This document shows positions 9,143 through 19,000 of a stretch of 64,000 nucleotides of DNA, piece by piece. Location: contig CAISJV010000032.1 of NCBI GenBank assembly GCA_903885795.1, forward strand, positions 62,001 through 126,000, given 5' to 3'. This DNA is from an uncultured delta proteobacterium. GTDB taxonomy: Bacteria > Desulfobacterota > Syntrophia > Syntrophales > UBA8958. Every line of letters begins with the position of its first letter. Position 1 is the stretch's first letter. Made by a program: the position numbers and the translations under genes. The notes under the pieces are model-generated. The model made no database searches. It was given only the letters and a program-made list of their open reading frames with translations, and was not told the DNA's origin.

Positions 9143-9175
9143 AAAAAGACTGGAGATTTGGTTCTCCAGCCTTTT
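9143..9175 (-). terminator. Bidirectional intrinsic terminator
   Basis: CTGGAGA (9150-9156), loop TTTGGT and TCTCCAG (9163-9169) form a perfect 7-bp stem. A-tract and T-tract flanks lie on both sides, giving TCTTTTTG on the minus strand and CCTTTTTG on the plus strand. It lies about 65 bp beyond the stop of the minus-strand acyl-CoA synthetase gene and probably ends the cobalamin/acyl-CoA synthetase transcript. Confidence 0.85.
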
Positions 9176-9236
9176 TGTACTTAGCAATGGGTGGGGATGG
9201 GGTTAATGCCGATAACTGATCGCAGCCGATGACACC

Positions 9237-11039
9237 TCACTTCCGGGCGTACTGCGCCTCGATCTGCTCCATGTATTTATCCATTACCACCCGTCGTTTG
9301 AGCTTCATTGTCTGAGTCAACATGCCGTTCTCCAGGGTGAAGTTATCCTTCAGGAAAATAAACTTCTTGGGAATTTCATAGCCGCCGTATTTCTTCTTCA
9401 ACTGTTCCGTAATCCCATTGCTGATCATGAAGGTAACCTCCTCCCGTTCCAGGAGCACATCCATGTCCTTGGGAAGATGGTTCTTTTCTGCATAGGCCTC
9501 GACCGCAACAAAATCAGGTACGACCAGGCAGATCGTGAAAGCCCGGTTTTCTCCATAAACCACAGCATTCTGGACATAGGGATGGAGGCAGATATCCTCC
9601 TCCATGGAAGCGGGGAAGACGAATTTCCCGTTTTCCAGTTTGAACTGTTCCTTGATCCTGCCGGTGATATAGAGGAATCCGTCCTTATCGAGACGCCCCC
9701 TGTCCCCGGTACGCATGCCGCCATCGTGAGTCAGGACCTCTCGAGTCTGGTCCGGCTTGTTGTGATACCCTTTCATTATGTTGGGACCGTATGCCACGAT
9801 CTCCCCATCCTTGGCTCCCTCTTCGACAACAGAGGAATCGATGACAATCTTGACCTTGTCAATGGCCTGGCCGACACTGCCCAGACGGTAGGAGTAAGAG
9901 GCATTCATGGAGATGGCCGGGGAGGTCTCCGTCATTCCGTAGCAGTCGTAGATCGGGATGCCGATATCGAAGAAAAACTGGGCGATATCGGGGTTCATGG
10001 CGGCGCTGCCGCTCATGGCCCCCATCAGCCGCCCGCCCATCTTTTCCCGCACTTTTGAGAAAACGATCTTGTCGGCGATCTTGAATTTCAGGTTAGTCAG
10101 GAGGCAAGACTTACCTTCGGCAGCAAGTTCCCGCTTCTTCTTGGCCGCCGCCACGCCCATGTCGAACAGGGTCTTGGCTAGCCCCCCCGTCTCTTCCATT
10201 TTCTTGTTGAGACCATCATAGATCCGGTTGAAGACCCGGGGCACGGCAATCAGCCAATTCGGTTTCACGACGGCCAGGTCGCTGGCCACCGTCGCCGGGC
10301 TCTCCGCGATGCCCAAGGCGGCCCCGAGTTTGATGATGGCGTAGAGTTCCCCTGTCTGCCCGTAAGAATGGGCCCAGGGAAGAATCGCCAAAGTAAGCCC
10401 ATCTCCCTTCAGTTCCGGATATTTCTTGAGACCGGCGAGGGTATTACTGGTAAAATTGGCATGAGAGAGCAGGACCCCTTTCGGGTCTCCCGTCGTCCCC
10501 GAGGTGTAGATCAGTCCGGCAATGTCGTCGGGTAGTGGCTGGATGGAGGGGACCGGCTGGGCCGCCCCTGACTTCTCAACCGCCGCCATGCTACCCTCTC
10601 CGGCGCCGTCAATGATGAAAATCTTCTCCAGAGCCGGGATATCCTTGGGGAAATCCTTAACTTTTTCGTAGATTTCCGGGTTGGCGACAAAGAGGATCTT
10701 TAACCCGCTGTCCTTGATGATGTACTTCCAGACGTGGAGCAGTTCCGACTCGTACATGGGCACATAGCGGGCGCCGAGGCCGTAAGTGGCAAAGGCGGCA
10801 ACGACCCACTCGACGCGGTTATTGGCGATAAATCCAACGGCATCGCCTTTTTTCACACCAAGTTTTGCCAGGCCGCCGCGCAGGTTGTCCACCCGCTGTC
10901 CAACTTCCCGGTAGGTTACCCATTCGTAGACGCCCTGCTTGTTTTTTGTCCCGAAGATGCGATTGTAGGAATATTTGGCTACGCTCTCCTCTAACAGCGC
11001 CACCAGGTTATCCGGTTTATCCAGTTGATACGTGTGCAT
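9237..11039 (-). CDS. Long-chain acyl-CoA synthetase (AMP-forming)
   Basis: Activates fatty acids to acyl-CoA via an acyl-adenylate, using ATP and CoA. The 600-aa length matches the FadD15/long-chain class. The P-loop-like motif YTSGTTGDPKG lies at 178-188, the adenylate motif YGMTETSP near 385, the TGDRGRLDKDGFLYITGRIKE hinge region near 460-480 and the C-terminal lysine region TMKLKRR near 583. The large C-terminal half ends with a basic stretch. It is the gene after cbiJ in the same direction, with only 57 bp between, so readthrough from the cobalamin genes is possible although the functions differ. Substrate chain length cannot be read from sequence; benzoate- or short-chain-specific roles are less likely given the length and motif set. 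Confidence 0.9.
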   Translation of the reverse strand: MHTYQLDKPDNLVALLEESVAKYSYNRIFGTKNKQGVYEWVTYREVGQRVDNLRGGLAKLGVKKGDAVGFIANNRVEWVVAAFATYGLGARYVPMYESELLHVWKYIIKDSGLKILFVANPEIYEKVKDFPKDIPALEKIFIIDGAGEGSMAAVEKSGAAQPVPSIQPLPDDIAGLIYTSGTTGDPKGVLLSHANFTSNTLAGLKKYPELKGDGLTLAILPWAHSYGQTGELYAIIKLGAALGIAESPATVASDLAVVKPNWLIAVPRVFNRIYDGLNKKMEETGGLAKTLFDMGVAAAKKKRELAAEGKSCLLTNLKFKIADKIVFSKVREKMGGRLMGAMSGSAAMNPDIAQFFFDIGIPIYDCYGMTETSPAISMNASYSYRLGSVGQAIDKVKIVIDSSVVEEGAKDGEIVAYGPNIMKGYHNKPDQTREVLTHDGGMRTGDRGRLDKDGFLYITGRIKEQFKLENGKFVFPASMEEDICLHPYVQNAVVYGENRAFTICLVVPDFVAVEAYAEKNHLPKDMDVLLEREEVTFMISNGITEQLKKKYGGYEIPKKFIFLKDNFTLENGMLTQTMKLKRRVVMDKYMEQIEAQYARK

Positions 11040-11096
11040 ATTAGTCTCCTTGGAAAAAGAATTTCCCCTCCTTATTCCATTCTGACATGCCGTCCA

Positions 11097-12002
11097 TTAC
11101 ATTATGTGCTTATTCATTTCAAGATATTTTATCAGTTTTTCAATACTTTGGAACATCAAGACATCGCCGGTCAAAGGACGTTCGACCATGATAACCCTGC
11201 ATCTCTCCAGTTTGGCCGCCGCGATCTTCTCCGGCACCCCTCCGGCGGTGCCGCTGTCCTTGGTCACCAAGACTCCGACCCCGAATTTTCGGATGGTATT
11301 TATGTTTTCCTCAACAGAAAAAGGCCCCTTGGCGGCAATGACAGTCTCTGCAGGGATGCCCGCCGCCTGGCATGCCGCCAGGGAGCCGCGATGGGGGAAA
11401 ACGCGGACAATCAGGGACACACCCGTCCGTTTTGCCTCCTCGGCATAGGGGCGCAGGTTCCGGGAACCCGTGGTAAGGAGAACCGGCTTACCGCCGGTGC
11501 AGGCCAGGCGGGCGGCCTCGTCGTGGTCAGCGGCAAAGGTTATCCCGCCCATTTCGGAGACAATGCCGGAAGGAACTCCCGATAGGGGATCCGAAGTGAT
11601 TTCTATTTCAGAAACACTTTCCGAAGCGCTCTCCAGAGTCTTTCCTGGAGAGATTATCGGAATGTTTCCTGAAGTTATTTCCGGGGTGATTCCAGCATTG
11701 ATCCCCGGTCGGACGAAGGTAAGGTAAGGGATGGAAAGACGGCTGGCCGTGGTCGTTGCCAAGGCGCGGATGGCCGCCGCATAGGGATGGGTCGCATCAA
11801 CGAGAACGCGAATGGCATTGTCCCGGATCAAGGCTTCCAGTCCCGGGGCGTCGAGAGGACCTGATCGCCTCCGGAGCTGTGGACGATCATCCAGATCCAG
11901 GGGAATGTCCGTCGCCGTCGAGACAAGAACGGCAAATCCGGCCCCGACCAGACCTGCGGCCAAGGGCGCCGTTTCCGAAGTCCCCCCCAGTAAGAGAATC
12001 AC
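11097..12002 (-). CDS. cbiJ: Precorrin-6A/cobalt-precorrin-6A reductase with an internal insertion
   Basis: NAD(P)H-dependent reductase of the corrin ring. In the 301-aa product the N-terminal GGTSET motif (6-11), the conserved VDATHPYA (68-75) and TTGSRN (177-182) identify CbiJ/CobK. Family members are usually about 250 aa. The excess is a Ser/Ile/Gly/Pro-rich low-complexity segment at about 101-150 (11553-11702) between the FVRPG strand and the GITFAAD segment. The GTG start is supported by AAGGAG 8 nt upstream. It is the last cobalamin gene of the block, 58 bp after cbiH. The segment is in frame, so the gene is probably intact. Confidence 0.9.
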   Translation of the reverse strand: MILLLGGTSETAPLAAGLVGAGFAVLVSTATDIPLDLDDRPQLRRRSGPLDAPGLEALIRDNAIRVLVDATHPYAAAIRALATTTASRLSIPYLTFVRPGINAGITPEITSGNIPIISPGKTLESASESVSEIEITSDPLSGVPSGIVSEMGGITFAADHDEAARLACTGGKPVLLTTGSRNLRPYAEEAKRTGVSLIVRVFPHRGSLAACQAAGIPAETVIAAKGPFSVEENINTIRKFGVGVLVTKDSGTAGGVPEKIAAAKLERCRVIMVERPLTGDVLMFQSIEKLIKYLEMNKHIM

Positions 12003-12060
12003 ACTCGCTACTCCTTGAGATTACTAAACCAGCCCCTGATTTTGAAGCACGGCAGGATAA

Positions 12061-12834
12061 TCACAGCCGGTAGCCCCGGGGAGTGATAAACCAGCCGCGG
12101 GTGGTGCGGGAGGCTGAATTACCAATTATCACCATGCTCCGCATCCCTATGGGTTCATTCAGGAAATGGTCGAGATCTGACAGGATGATCTGCTCGCCCT
12201 GTCTCCCGACGGCGGTGGCAATGCCTACCGGCGTAGTTCCCGGCCGGTGGGTTAGGAAGATCTCGGCTGCCTCTTCAAGCTGCCTGATCCGTTTCCGACT
12301 CCGGGGGTTATAGAGGGCCACGACCAGATCAGCCGCCGCCACGGCATCGAGGCGGATGCGGATTGTCGTCCAGGACACGAGCAGATCACTGAGACTGATC
12401 GTCGCATAATCGAGCATCAGGGGGGCCCCCATTCTGGCAGCAGCGGCATTGGCCGACGGCACCCCGGGAATCACTTCGACAGTTGTATAAAAATTCTCCC
12501 CCGCCGCCATCTCCAGTGCCAGCCCGGCCATCCCGTAAACGCCGGGATCGCCTGACGAGACAAGGGCCACGATCTTGCCCGCGGCCGCATGCCTTAGGGC
12601 CGCCCGGCACCGTTCCACTTCCTGGGTCATCCCAGAAGATACAATTTCTTTACCCATCGTCAGATCCGCTATGAGATCGAGATATTGCCGATAGCCGACG
12701 ACGATTTCGCTCTCGACAATTGCGGCTTCGGCCCGGCGGGTCCGGTCTAAGGGGTCTCCCGGTCCGATACCGACCACGAAAAGCTTTCCTTTGCCAGGGC
12801 CACCGTGACGCCGTTGCAAATTGTCCTTGGCCAT
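12061..12834 (-). CDS. cbiH: Cobalt-precorrin-3 / precorrin-3B C17-methyltransferase
   Basis: SAM-dependent methylation at C17 with ring contraction. The 257-aa tetrapyrrole methylase carries VGIGPGDP at 21-28, VVGYRQYLDLI, SSGDPGVYGMAG near 95 and VVALYNPRSRKR near 168, all characteristic of CbiH/CobJ. The ATG at 12834 has GGAGG 11 nt upstream. It would overlap the end of cbiG by 88 nt, unusually long for neighbouring genes. Homologues usually begin right at the GKLFVVGIG segment (about residue 16), so a shorter product from an unseen non-ATG start is possible. Confidence 0.93.
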   Translation of the reverse strand: MAKDNLQRRHGGPGKGKLFVVGIGPGDPLDRTRRAEAAIVESEIVVGYRQYLDLIADLTMGKEIVSSGMTQEVERCRAALRHAAAGKIVALVSSGDPGVYGMAGLALEMAAGENFYTTVEVIPGVPSANAAAARMGAPLMLDYATISLSDLLVSWTTIRIRLDAVAAADLVVALYNPRSRKRIRQLEEAAEIFLTHRPGTTPVGIATAVGRQGEQIILSDLDHFLNEPIGMRSMVIIGNSASRTTRGWFITPRGYRL

Positions 12835-13547
12835 ATCAGTTTCGTCCTCCTTCCTCCCAGCAGGGCTGCTGGTTCTGCCACTGCCGGCAATCCAACCTTT
12901 TCTTCCACAAAGGCATGTTGCTGAACTTGTCCAGCCGCTGCCCGGATTGCTTCGGAAGCGATGAAACGTAAAGGGACGCCCAAGCTTTCCGCCGCCGCGA
13001 TCAATCCTTCTTCGTCGGACTTGATATCTGCCGAGGCCATAAAACGCACATCTTCAAGAGCGACATCCGCCATGAGCAGCACTTCCCGTACGGCGGCGCT
13101 GATGATTTTCTCTTCCGTTCCCCGACGGCATCCGATCCCGACAATGACGTTCTTCAGGGCCTCCGTCGCCGTTGTGATTACCGGCTCCGCCCCCAGGATA
13201 TTGCTGACTTTGACGCAGAGGTCATTCGCCCCCCCTTCGTGTCCGCTCAGGAGGCTAACGGCAAAGCGCCCGCCGCTGTCCACAACCACCACCGCCGGAT
13301 CGGTCAGTTTGCTGCGGAGATTGCCATCTAGGGACCTGACGACCACCCCGCAGGGGGCAATATACACTATATGATCGAATTCATTGAAAATGTTCTTCGT
13401 AAGGGCCACAATACCGGCAAATCTCTCACCCTGAAAAACCTCGCTCACCGCCTCGTGGAGAAAGACCTGGGCCTCAGGAAACACCCCCACTAACTGCCGC
13501 ACAACGAGGGCCCCAGGGTCGGACAGAGTCACAAAAGCGATTTTCAC
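12747..13547 (-). CDS. cbiG: Cobalt-precorrin-5A hydrolase
   Basis: Opens the delta-lactone of cobalt-precorrin-5A and releases acetaldehyde, a reaction specific to the anaerobic (early cobalt) route. The 266-aa product has the CbiG N-terminal part (residues 1-115, with GIVALTKNIF and YIAPCGVVVR), a central domain with the GSGHEGGAND-like 'LLSGHEGGAND', and the C-terminal domain beginning IVGIGCRRGT (about 145) and ending NGVTVALA. GTG start. It runs deep into cbiH: its last 28 codons plus stop are read in another frame of cbiH. The gene supports use of the anaerobic pathway rather than the CobG-dependent one. Confidence 0.92.
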   Translation of the reverse strand: MKIAFVTLSDPGALVVRQLVGVFPEAQVFLHEAVSEVFQGERFAGIVALTKNIFNEFDHIVYIAPCGVVVRSLDGNLRSKLTDPAVVVVDSGGRFAVSLLSGHEGGANDLCVKVSNILGAEPVITTATEALKNVIVGIGCRRGTEEKIISAAVREVLLMADVALEDVRFMASADIKSDEEGLIAAAESLGVPLRFIASEAIRAAAGQVQQHAFVEEKVGLPAVAEPAALLGGRRTKLIWPRTICNGVTVALAKESFSWSVSDRETP

Positions 13548-13607
13548 CTAAAAATGTACCTCAAAATATTTTATTTTCTTGGTTTTCTCACAAAATCCCC
13601 CTTGCAT

Positions 13608-13625
13608 CCCCCTTTGACAAAGGGG
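13608..13625. repeat. CCCCTTTG/CAAAGGGG palindrome (REP-like)
   Basis: An almost perfect palindrome (arms CCCCTTTG and CAAAGGGG around one A) in the 110-bp gap between cbiG and cbiF. It is preceded by a TCCCCCTTGCAT stretch that repeats the same C-rich theme. Such 'CCCCCTTTGACAAAGGGGG' units recur in many Desulfobacterota genomes as extragenic palindromes. A partial copy (ccccctttgacaaag) lies at about 16405-16419 inside the hybrid kinase gene. Confidence 0.6.
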
Positions 13626-13657
13626 AGATTTCCATCATCCTTTGTGACGGTTGTCAG

Positions 13658-14425
13658 TCACAAGGGTTTACCCTTTCGATACTGGTGACTGAAGGCGGCG
13701 TCATAGAGTTTAGAGGCGGGTATATCCCGGGCCAAAGCCCTGCCCACGATAATCAGCGAGGTCGGTCCGAACTCCTCCTGCTCGACTTTCTCTGCGATAT
13801 CCTTCAAAGTTCCTACCACTGCTTTCTCATCCGGCCAGGAAGCATGATAAACCACCGCTGCCGGACAATCCGGACCATAGTGGGGAACCAGCGCCGCTGT
13901 CACTTCTCCGACCTTATGCCCTGACAGATAAATGCAGAGGGTGGCATGAGACCGGGCCAGATTATCCAGATCCTGTTCTTCCGGCAGCGGGGTGCGCCCC
14001 GAAGTACGGGTCAGGATTATGGTCTGGGCAATCTCCGGTGCCGTCAGTTCCACTTTCAGGGCCGCCGCGGAAGCCTGAAAGGCGCTCACCCCGGGAACGA
14101 CTTCATAGGCGATCTCCAGTTCATCGAGGCCGCTCATCTGCTCCCTGATGGCGCCATAAATAGAGGGGTCGCCGGAGTGAAGGCGGATGACGTCGATCTC
14201 CCGATCCCGGGCCGACCGGCAGACCGCTATGATCTCGTCGAGATTCATTTCCGCCGAATTGTAACGTTCAACCTTATCAGGAAGGACCGCCACGACTTCA
14301 GGACTGACAAGGGAACCGGCATAGATGCAGATTCGGCAGTTTCTCAACAGGCGGTCGGCCCGTATGGTGAGAAGTTCCGGATTCCCCGGTCCCGCGCCGA
14401 CAAAATAAACCTTCATATGGTTCAT
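13658..14425 (-). CDS. cbiF: Cobalt-precorrin-4 / precorrin-4 C11-methyltransferase
   Basis: SAM-dependent C11 methylation of the corrin ring, 255 aa. The motif VGAGPGNPELLT is near the N-terminus, LHSGDPSIYGAI near 80, a PGVSAFQASAA segment near 108 and LTRTSGRTPLPE near 140, the last being typical of CbiF/CobM. ATG at 14425; a second ATG three codons in is equally usable. It overlaps the end of cbiL by 4 nt, so it is translationally coupled to it. Confidence 0.94.
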   Translation of the reverse strand: MNHMKVYFVGAGPGNPELLTIRADRLLRNCRICIYAGSLVSPEVVAVLPDKVERYNSAEMNLDEIIAVCRSARDREIDVIRLHSGDPSIYGAIREQMSGLDELEIAYEVVPGVSAFQASAAALKVELTAPEIAQTIILTRTSGRTPLPEEQDLDNLARSHATLCIYLSGHKVGEVTAALVPHYGPDCPAAVVYHASWPDEKAVVGTLKDIAEKVEQEEFGPTSLIIVGRALARDIPASKLYDAAFSHQYRKGKPL

Positions 14426-15156
14426 CCCCTCCCTTTCGCATGGACGAGGATTATGGACAGATACCCCGTCTCCGGGGCGGCATCCCGCAAATTGCGGAGA
14501 TCCGTCTCAAGGCGTTGATCAGCCATTCCCACCCGGGACACAAAAACGCTCCCGCCAATAACGCCTTCTTCCTCAAGCAGATCGATTACTTCCCGGAGGC
14601 GTTTGCCGATCTTCATTAGGATTACCGTTCCTTTATCTTGCAGAACCCGCCGGATATGGTCGAGGTCCTCCACCGCCGGAATGATGGTCACCCCATCTCT
14701 GCCTTCGCCGACGGGAAAAGCACAGAGGGACGCAGCGGCGCTGAAGGCCGTCACTCCCGGAACCGAAACGATCCGGGCTCCGAGCCGGAGTTGACGCAAT
14801 TCCCGGACCAGATAAATAAACGTCGAATACAGAAAGGGATCGCCCAGGGTAATAAAGCAGGCATCTTCCTCATTCAAGAGAATATCCTTGATTTCATTTG
14901 CATTTTTCCGCCAATGGGCGGATAGCTCTTCTTCGTCGGCAGACATGGGAAAGATAAGCTCATGAATCTTCGCATCCTCCCGCAGATAAGTCTTCGCGAT
15001 GGAGAGGGCCAGACTGTTCGCCTCCGTCCGGGCCTTGGGAACGAAGATATGCCGGCATTCTCTTAAGAGGGAGGCCCCCTTCACCGTCATCAACTCCGGA
15101 TCTCCGGGACCGACACCAATCCCATATAATGTGCCAAATATTTTTTTATCGTTCAC
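14422..15156 (-). CDS. cbiL: Cobalt-factor II / precorrin-2 C20-methyltransferase
   Basis: SAM-dependent methylation at C20. The 244-aa product has YGIGVGPGDPELMT at the N-terminus, CFITLGDPFLYST near 100 and VPGVTAFSAAAS near 128, which assign it to CbiL/CobI. GTG start. It overlaps cbiF by 4 nt and lies 45 bp after cbiE, so the methylases are cotranscribed. Confidence 0.94.
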   Translation of the reverse strand: MNDKKIFGTLYGIGVGPGDPELMTVKGASLLRECRHIFVPKARTEANSLALSIAKTYLREDAKIHELIFPMSADEEELSAHWRKNANEIKDILLNEEDACFITLGDPFLYSTFIYLVRELRQLRLGARIVSVPGVTAFSAAASLCAFPVGEGRDGVTIIPAVEDLDHIRRVLQDKGTVILMKIGKRLREVIDLLEEEGVIGGSVFVSRVGMADQRLETDLRNLRDAAPETGYLSIILVHAKGRG

Positions 15157-15201
15157 TTATTTTCACTCCGTCACTTTACCCCATCTGAGCTGTGTTGGGA
15201 A

Positions 15202-15828
15202 TCATAAGCAGTCCCCGTGAATCAGCAGAAATACAGTCAATGATGACAGCACAGGACCATCCAGGTCCTCCGGCGCCATCTCGCTGATTCTTTCTCCGGG
15301 AAGGGAAAGATTCTCGCAGCAAAAGAGCCGGTAATCGTCTCCCCACTGCCGGCAGCAAGACTGAACCCAGGCGGAGGCTTCCTGTCTCCCCCCCAGAATG
15401 GCAAGCTTTTTTCCCTTTCCTAAATCTTCCAGGTCGTATTCCGGGTTCTTGCCGTGGGCATCGATGATCTTTGCATCTATCCAGTCAAGACCGAGACGGG
15501 CAAAGGCTACCTGTACAGAGCTGATTCCCGGAATCAGGAAACAGGCATCCCTGCCAAAGCGTCTGAGAACGGGCTGGGCCAGGCTTGAGATGCCAGGGTC
15601 TCCCGTCACGAGGACAACAACCTGCTGCTGCTGCCAGCGACTTTCTATAATTTTCAAAATCCCTTCAATATCGGCGCCTACCGGGATCTGCTCGGCCCCG
15701 CTGGCGGGGAAAAGATCAAGGAGCCTTTTAGCTCCCACGAGCAACACCGCCCCCGCCACCACCCGATGGACGGCCGGCGTCAGATAATCAGGGGAACCGG
15801 GACCACAACCGCAAACAATTATCTTCAC
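15202..15828 (-). CDS. cbiE: Cobalt-precorrin-7 C5-methyltransferase subunit (CbiE)
   Basis: The 208-aa product begins IIVCGCGPGSPDYLTP and contains LVTGDPGISSLA (about 90) and PGISSVQVAFARLGLDW (about 118), the CbiE signature for C5 methylation. It stops after the CbiE domain: the CbiT decarboxylase/C15-methylase part that is fused in CobL is absent, and no separate cbiT lies in the window. GTG start. The preceding gene in the same direction is the giant sensor kinase, whose stop lies 174 bp upstream. Confidence 0.9.
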   Translation of the reverse strand: MKIIVCGCGPGSPDYLTPAVHRVVAGAVLLVGAKRLLDLFPASGAEQIPVGADIEGILKIIESRWQQQQVVVLVTGDPGISSLAQPVLRRFGRDACFLIPGISSVQVAFARLGLDWIDAKIIDAHGKNPEYDLEDLGKGKKLAILGGRQEASAWVQSCCRQWGDDYRLFCCENLSLPGERISEMAPEDLDGPVLSSLTVFLLIHGDCL

Positions 15829-15886
15829 CCTTCACCCCATAAGGCCCAGCCGTAAGTAAAAGACTGGTTTATCCGGTTCATGCATG

Positions 15887-15921
15887 CATCCTGATTTGGG
15901 AAGAAATATCATCTCAGGATG
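15887..15921. other. CATCCTGA/TCAGGATG hairpin between the hybrid kinase and cbiE
   Basis: A perfect 8-bp inverted repeat with a 19-nt loop in the 174-bp gap between two minus-strand genes. There is no T run on either side, so it is not a standard intrinsic terminator. It could be an operator or a processing site ahead of cbiE. Confidence 0.35.
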
Positions 15922-16002
15922 ACGCTTTCTTTCACCTTGCACATAGAAACGCAACTGATAATCTTCAATGAATATCGTTTGTGCTGGTGAACATTCAGGT
16001 TT

Positions 16003-19000
16003 CTATTTTCTGTCAAGTTCCTTACGAACGGCTATACCTATCTTCCCCATTGCGTAGGGTTTCTTTACGTATACACCTGCTCCGAGTTCCTGAGCTGCCC
16101 TGACCCGGTCGGTCTTGGCGAAGCCGCTGGCGATGATGGCCTTTTGCTGCGGCCGGATTTCCAAAATCCGGCGGTATGTCTCCAGGCCGTCGATGCCGGG
16201 CTCCATGATCATATCCAGGATAATCAGGTCTGCCTTATTTTCTCCAAGATATTCAACGGCATCCTCACCGCTCGCTACGGTTGCCACCCGGTAATTCAGG
16301 TCCTCCAGCATCGTTGCGGCCAGCAAACGCTGCTCTTCAATATCATCTACAACCAGGATACTCTCGCCCCGACCTTGATATGAGTCGGGAGACAAATCCT
16401 GGTCCCCCTTTGACAAAGCCTCTCGCGATGCCGGAAAATAAAGAGTAAAGGTACTACCATTATTCTCCTCACTGCGCACATCAATATACCCGCCGTGATC
16501 CTTCATTGTCCCCCAGACCACCGCCAGACCGAGGCCCGTTCCGCTCCGGCCCATGACCTTCTTCGTGTAAAATGGCTCAAATATCCGTCCCAGATCTGCC
16601 GGAGAAATCCCCGAACCCGTATCCGATACCGTCAAAACTACGTACTCCCCTTCCTGCGTGTTTTCATAGCCCGGGATTGGTAAGTCCACATAGCGGTTCT
16701 CCGTTGTGATTGTGACCTCACCCGCTCCACTTATCGACTCCGCGGCATTCGAGATGAGATTCATAATCGTCTTACTGAGGTGAACAGGCGATCCTTTGAC
16801 ATTGAGCAGATCTTTCTCAACTTGGTTTCGGAATATGATCTCAGGATAACGAGATTTCACGAGCTCGAATTCAGGCGTCTTGAAAGAATCGGCCACGATC
16901 TGGTTAAGGTTCACCGCTTCGGAGACAGAAACACCCCGGCGGGCCATGGTCAGCAGATCCTGGATGATGGCGGCCGCCCTTTCACCGCCCTGCAGAATAC
17001 TTTTGGCGTATTTGCCGGCACGACTTCCCTCCGGTACCTCTCGCAGCAATAGTTCGGAATAACCCACCAGGATACCCAGGACATTATTCATATCATGGGC
17101 CACACCACCGGCCAAGACACCCAAAGCCTCCATCTTCTCTGCACGCTGCAGACGTTCCTCCATGCCCTTACGATCGGTGTTGTTGCGGATACACTCGATG
17201 GCGGCGATGATCTCACCCCCGGAATCCCTCAGCACAGAAGCCGTTGCGGACAAATGGACATTCCCGGGCGCCAGCGCTGGGGTGTAGGCTTCTCCAATAA
17301 TAATATCGCCCGTTCTCTGGATGGCCGTATATGACTTCTCTTTTCCCAGATCCGGATGAAGGGCAAGATCGATTAGAATGGGCCTCCTCTCCCCATAGAA
17401 AGGATGCGCATACTCATAATTGCCTTTGCCCAACATTTCCTCTGCCTTGATACCAGTCATGGACTCGATGGCGCGGTTCCAGGCGATCACTTTGCCGTCC
17501 CTGTCGATGACCAGGGTGGCATCCGGAAGAAATTCAATGATGTCCCTCAGTCTCCTCTGGGTTTCCCGCAGCGCCTCCAGAGCCCATCGGCGGTCGCTGA
17601 TATCGCGACATATTGTCAAGATCTGGACTTCTTCCTTTCCTCCCAGACATGTTGCATTGAGTTCAATGGGGGTGATGTTGCCCCTTGGATCCACGTAGTC
17701 AATTTCGAGATTTCTTATATATCCCTCCCTAAGGCATTCCCTGATGGCCGTGGCATTTTTTTCTTTTTCGTAATCGGCAGTCCATTCAATTACGCTCCTA
17801 CCGACTATTTCGCTCAGACTATGGTGTCCCGTAAGACGCACATATTCCGGGTTTGCATCAATCACTAAACCATCCTGATCAATAATGACAAATCCTGTCT
17901 GGGTTGTTTCAATCAGTGCCCGGTATTTTTCCTCACTCCGGCTCAACTCTTCGGCGGTGGCCTTACGTCTGGAAATATCCCGTGAGCTCATAACAACAGA
18001 CGTTACGTTACCGTGAACATCCCTGAGAAGATCCGCCACCGTCTCCAGCCAGACATAATAACCATCTGCATGCCGTGCCCTGTATTCAACACTCACGCGT
18101 CGATTCGCGGCGAGACCTTCTAAGAATACATTGGTGATCCTTTCCACGTCGTCGGGATGAACTACATCAAAGGCAGACTTGCCAATCCGCTCTTCCTGTC
18201 TGTAACCGAGACCTTTGAAATGAGACGGACTCGTATATAAATTAATGCCCCGCAAATCGCTGACCCGGACCATATCTGACATGTTATCCGTAATCAGAAG
18301 CAGCATCTCCCGGCTTTTTCTCAGCTCCTCTTCGGCCTGCTTGCGCTCTGTGACATCGTGAACTATTACCACTGTACCAGCCGTCAGGTCATCGGTTCGC
18401 AGAGGCGCGGCGATCAAGATAACGTCACGAAATACACCATCACTGCGGCGAAGCTTTGTTTCGGTCGATGCCAGTCCCCGTTCCTGTAGATGTGTGTATA
18501 GTTCCTGTCCTACTCGATCATACTCTTCTTCGTTCTCATACAGTAAACGGGTGTCCCTGCCGATGATATCTTCCTCGGGGTAGCCAAAAATGTCGCACCA
18601 ATAAGCATTTGCGCTTTGATACAGGCGGTTTTTCATGATGCAAATACCAACCGGTGCAGCCAGGAAAACACTTTGCAAGGTTGACTCACCCTGACGGAGA
18701 GCCTCCTCTACCTTACGTCTCCGCGCAATTTCCTCAGCCAAAATCTGGGTCCTGAATAATACATAAAAGAGAGAACCCATTCCGATCAGCAAAAGGATAG
18801 CAATCAGTATGATCCGATTCCGGAAGCCATGCAGGGAACTCAACAATTCATCCTCAGGGGTGGCGACTACAATGGACCATAAATTGTTTTCCAAGCGGAT
18901 TGGCATGAATACAGCGTGTTTCGTCGTTTTATTGACGATGTTTCCCCTGATTTGATCAAACTGGTAGGTTGTCACACCTTGTTCGCCCTTTGTCATCTTT

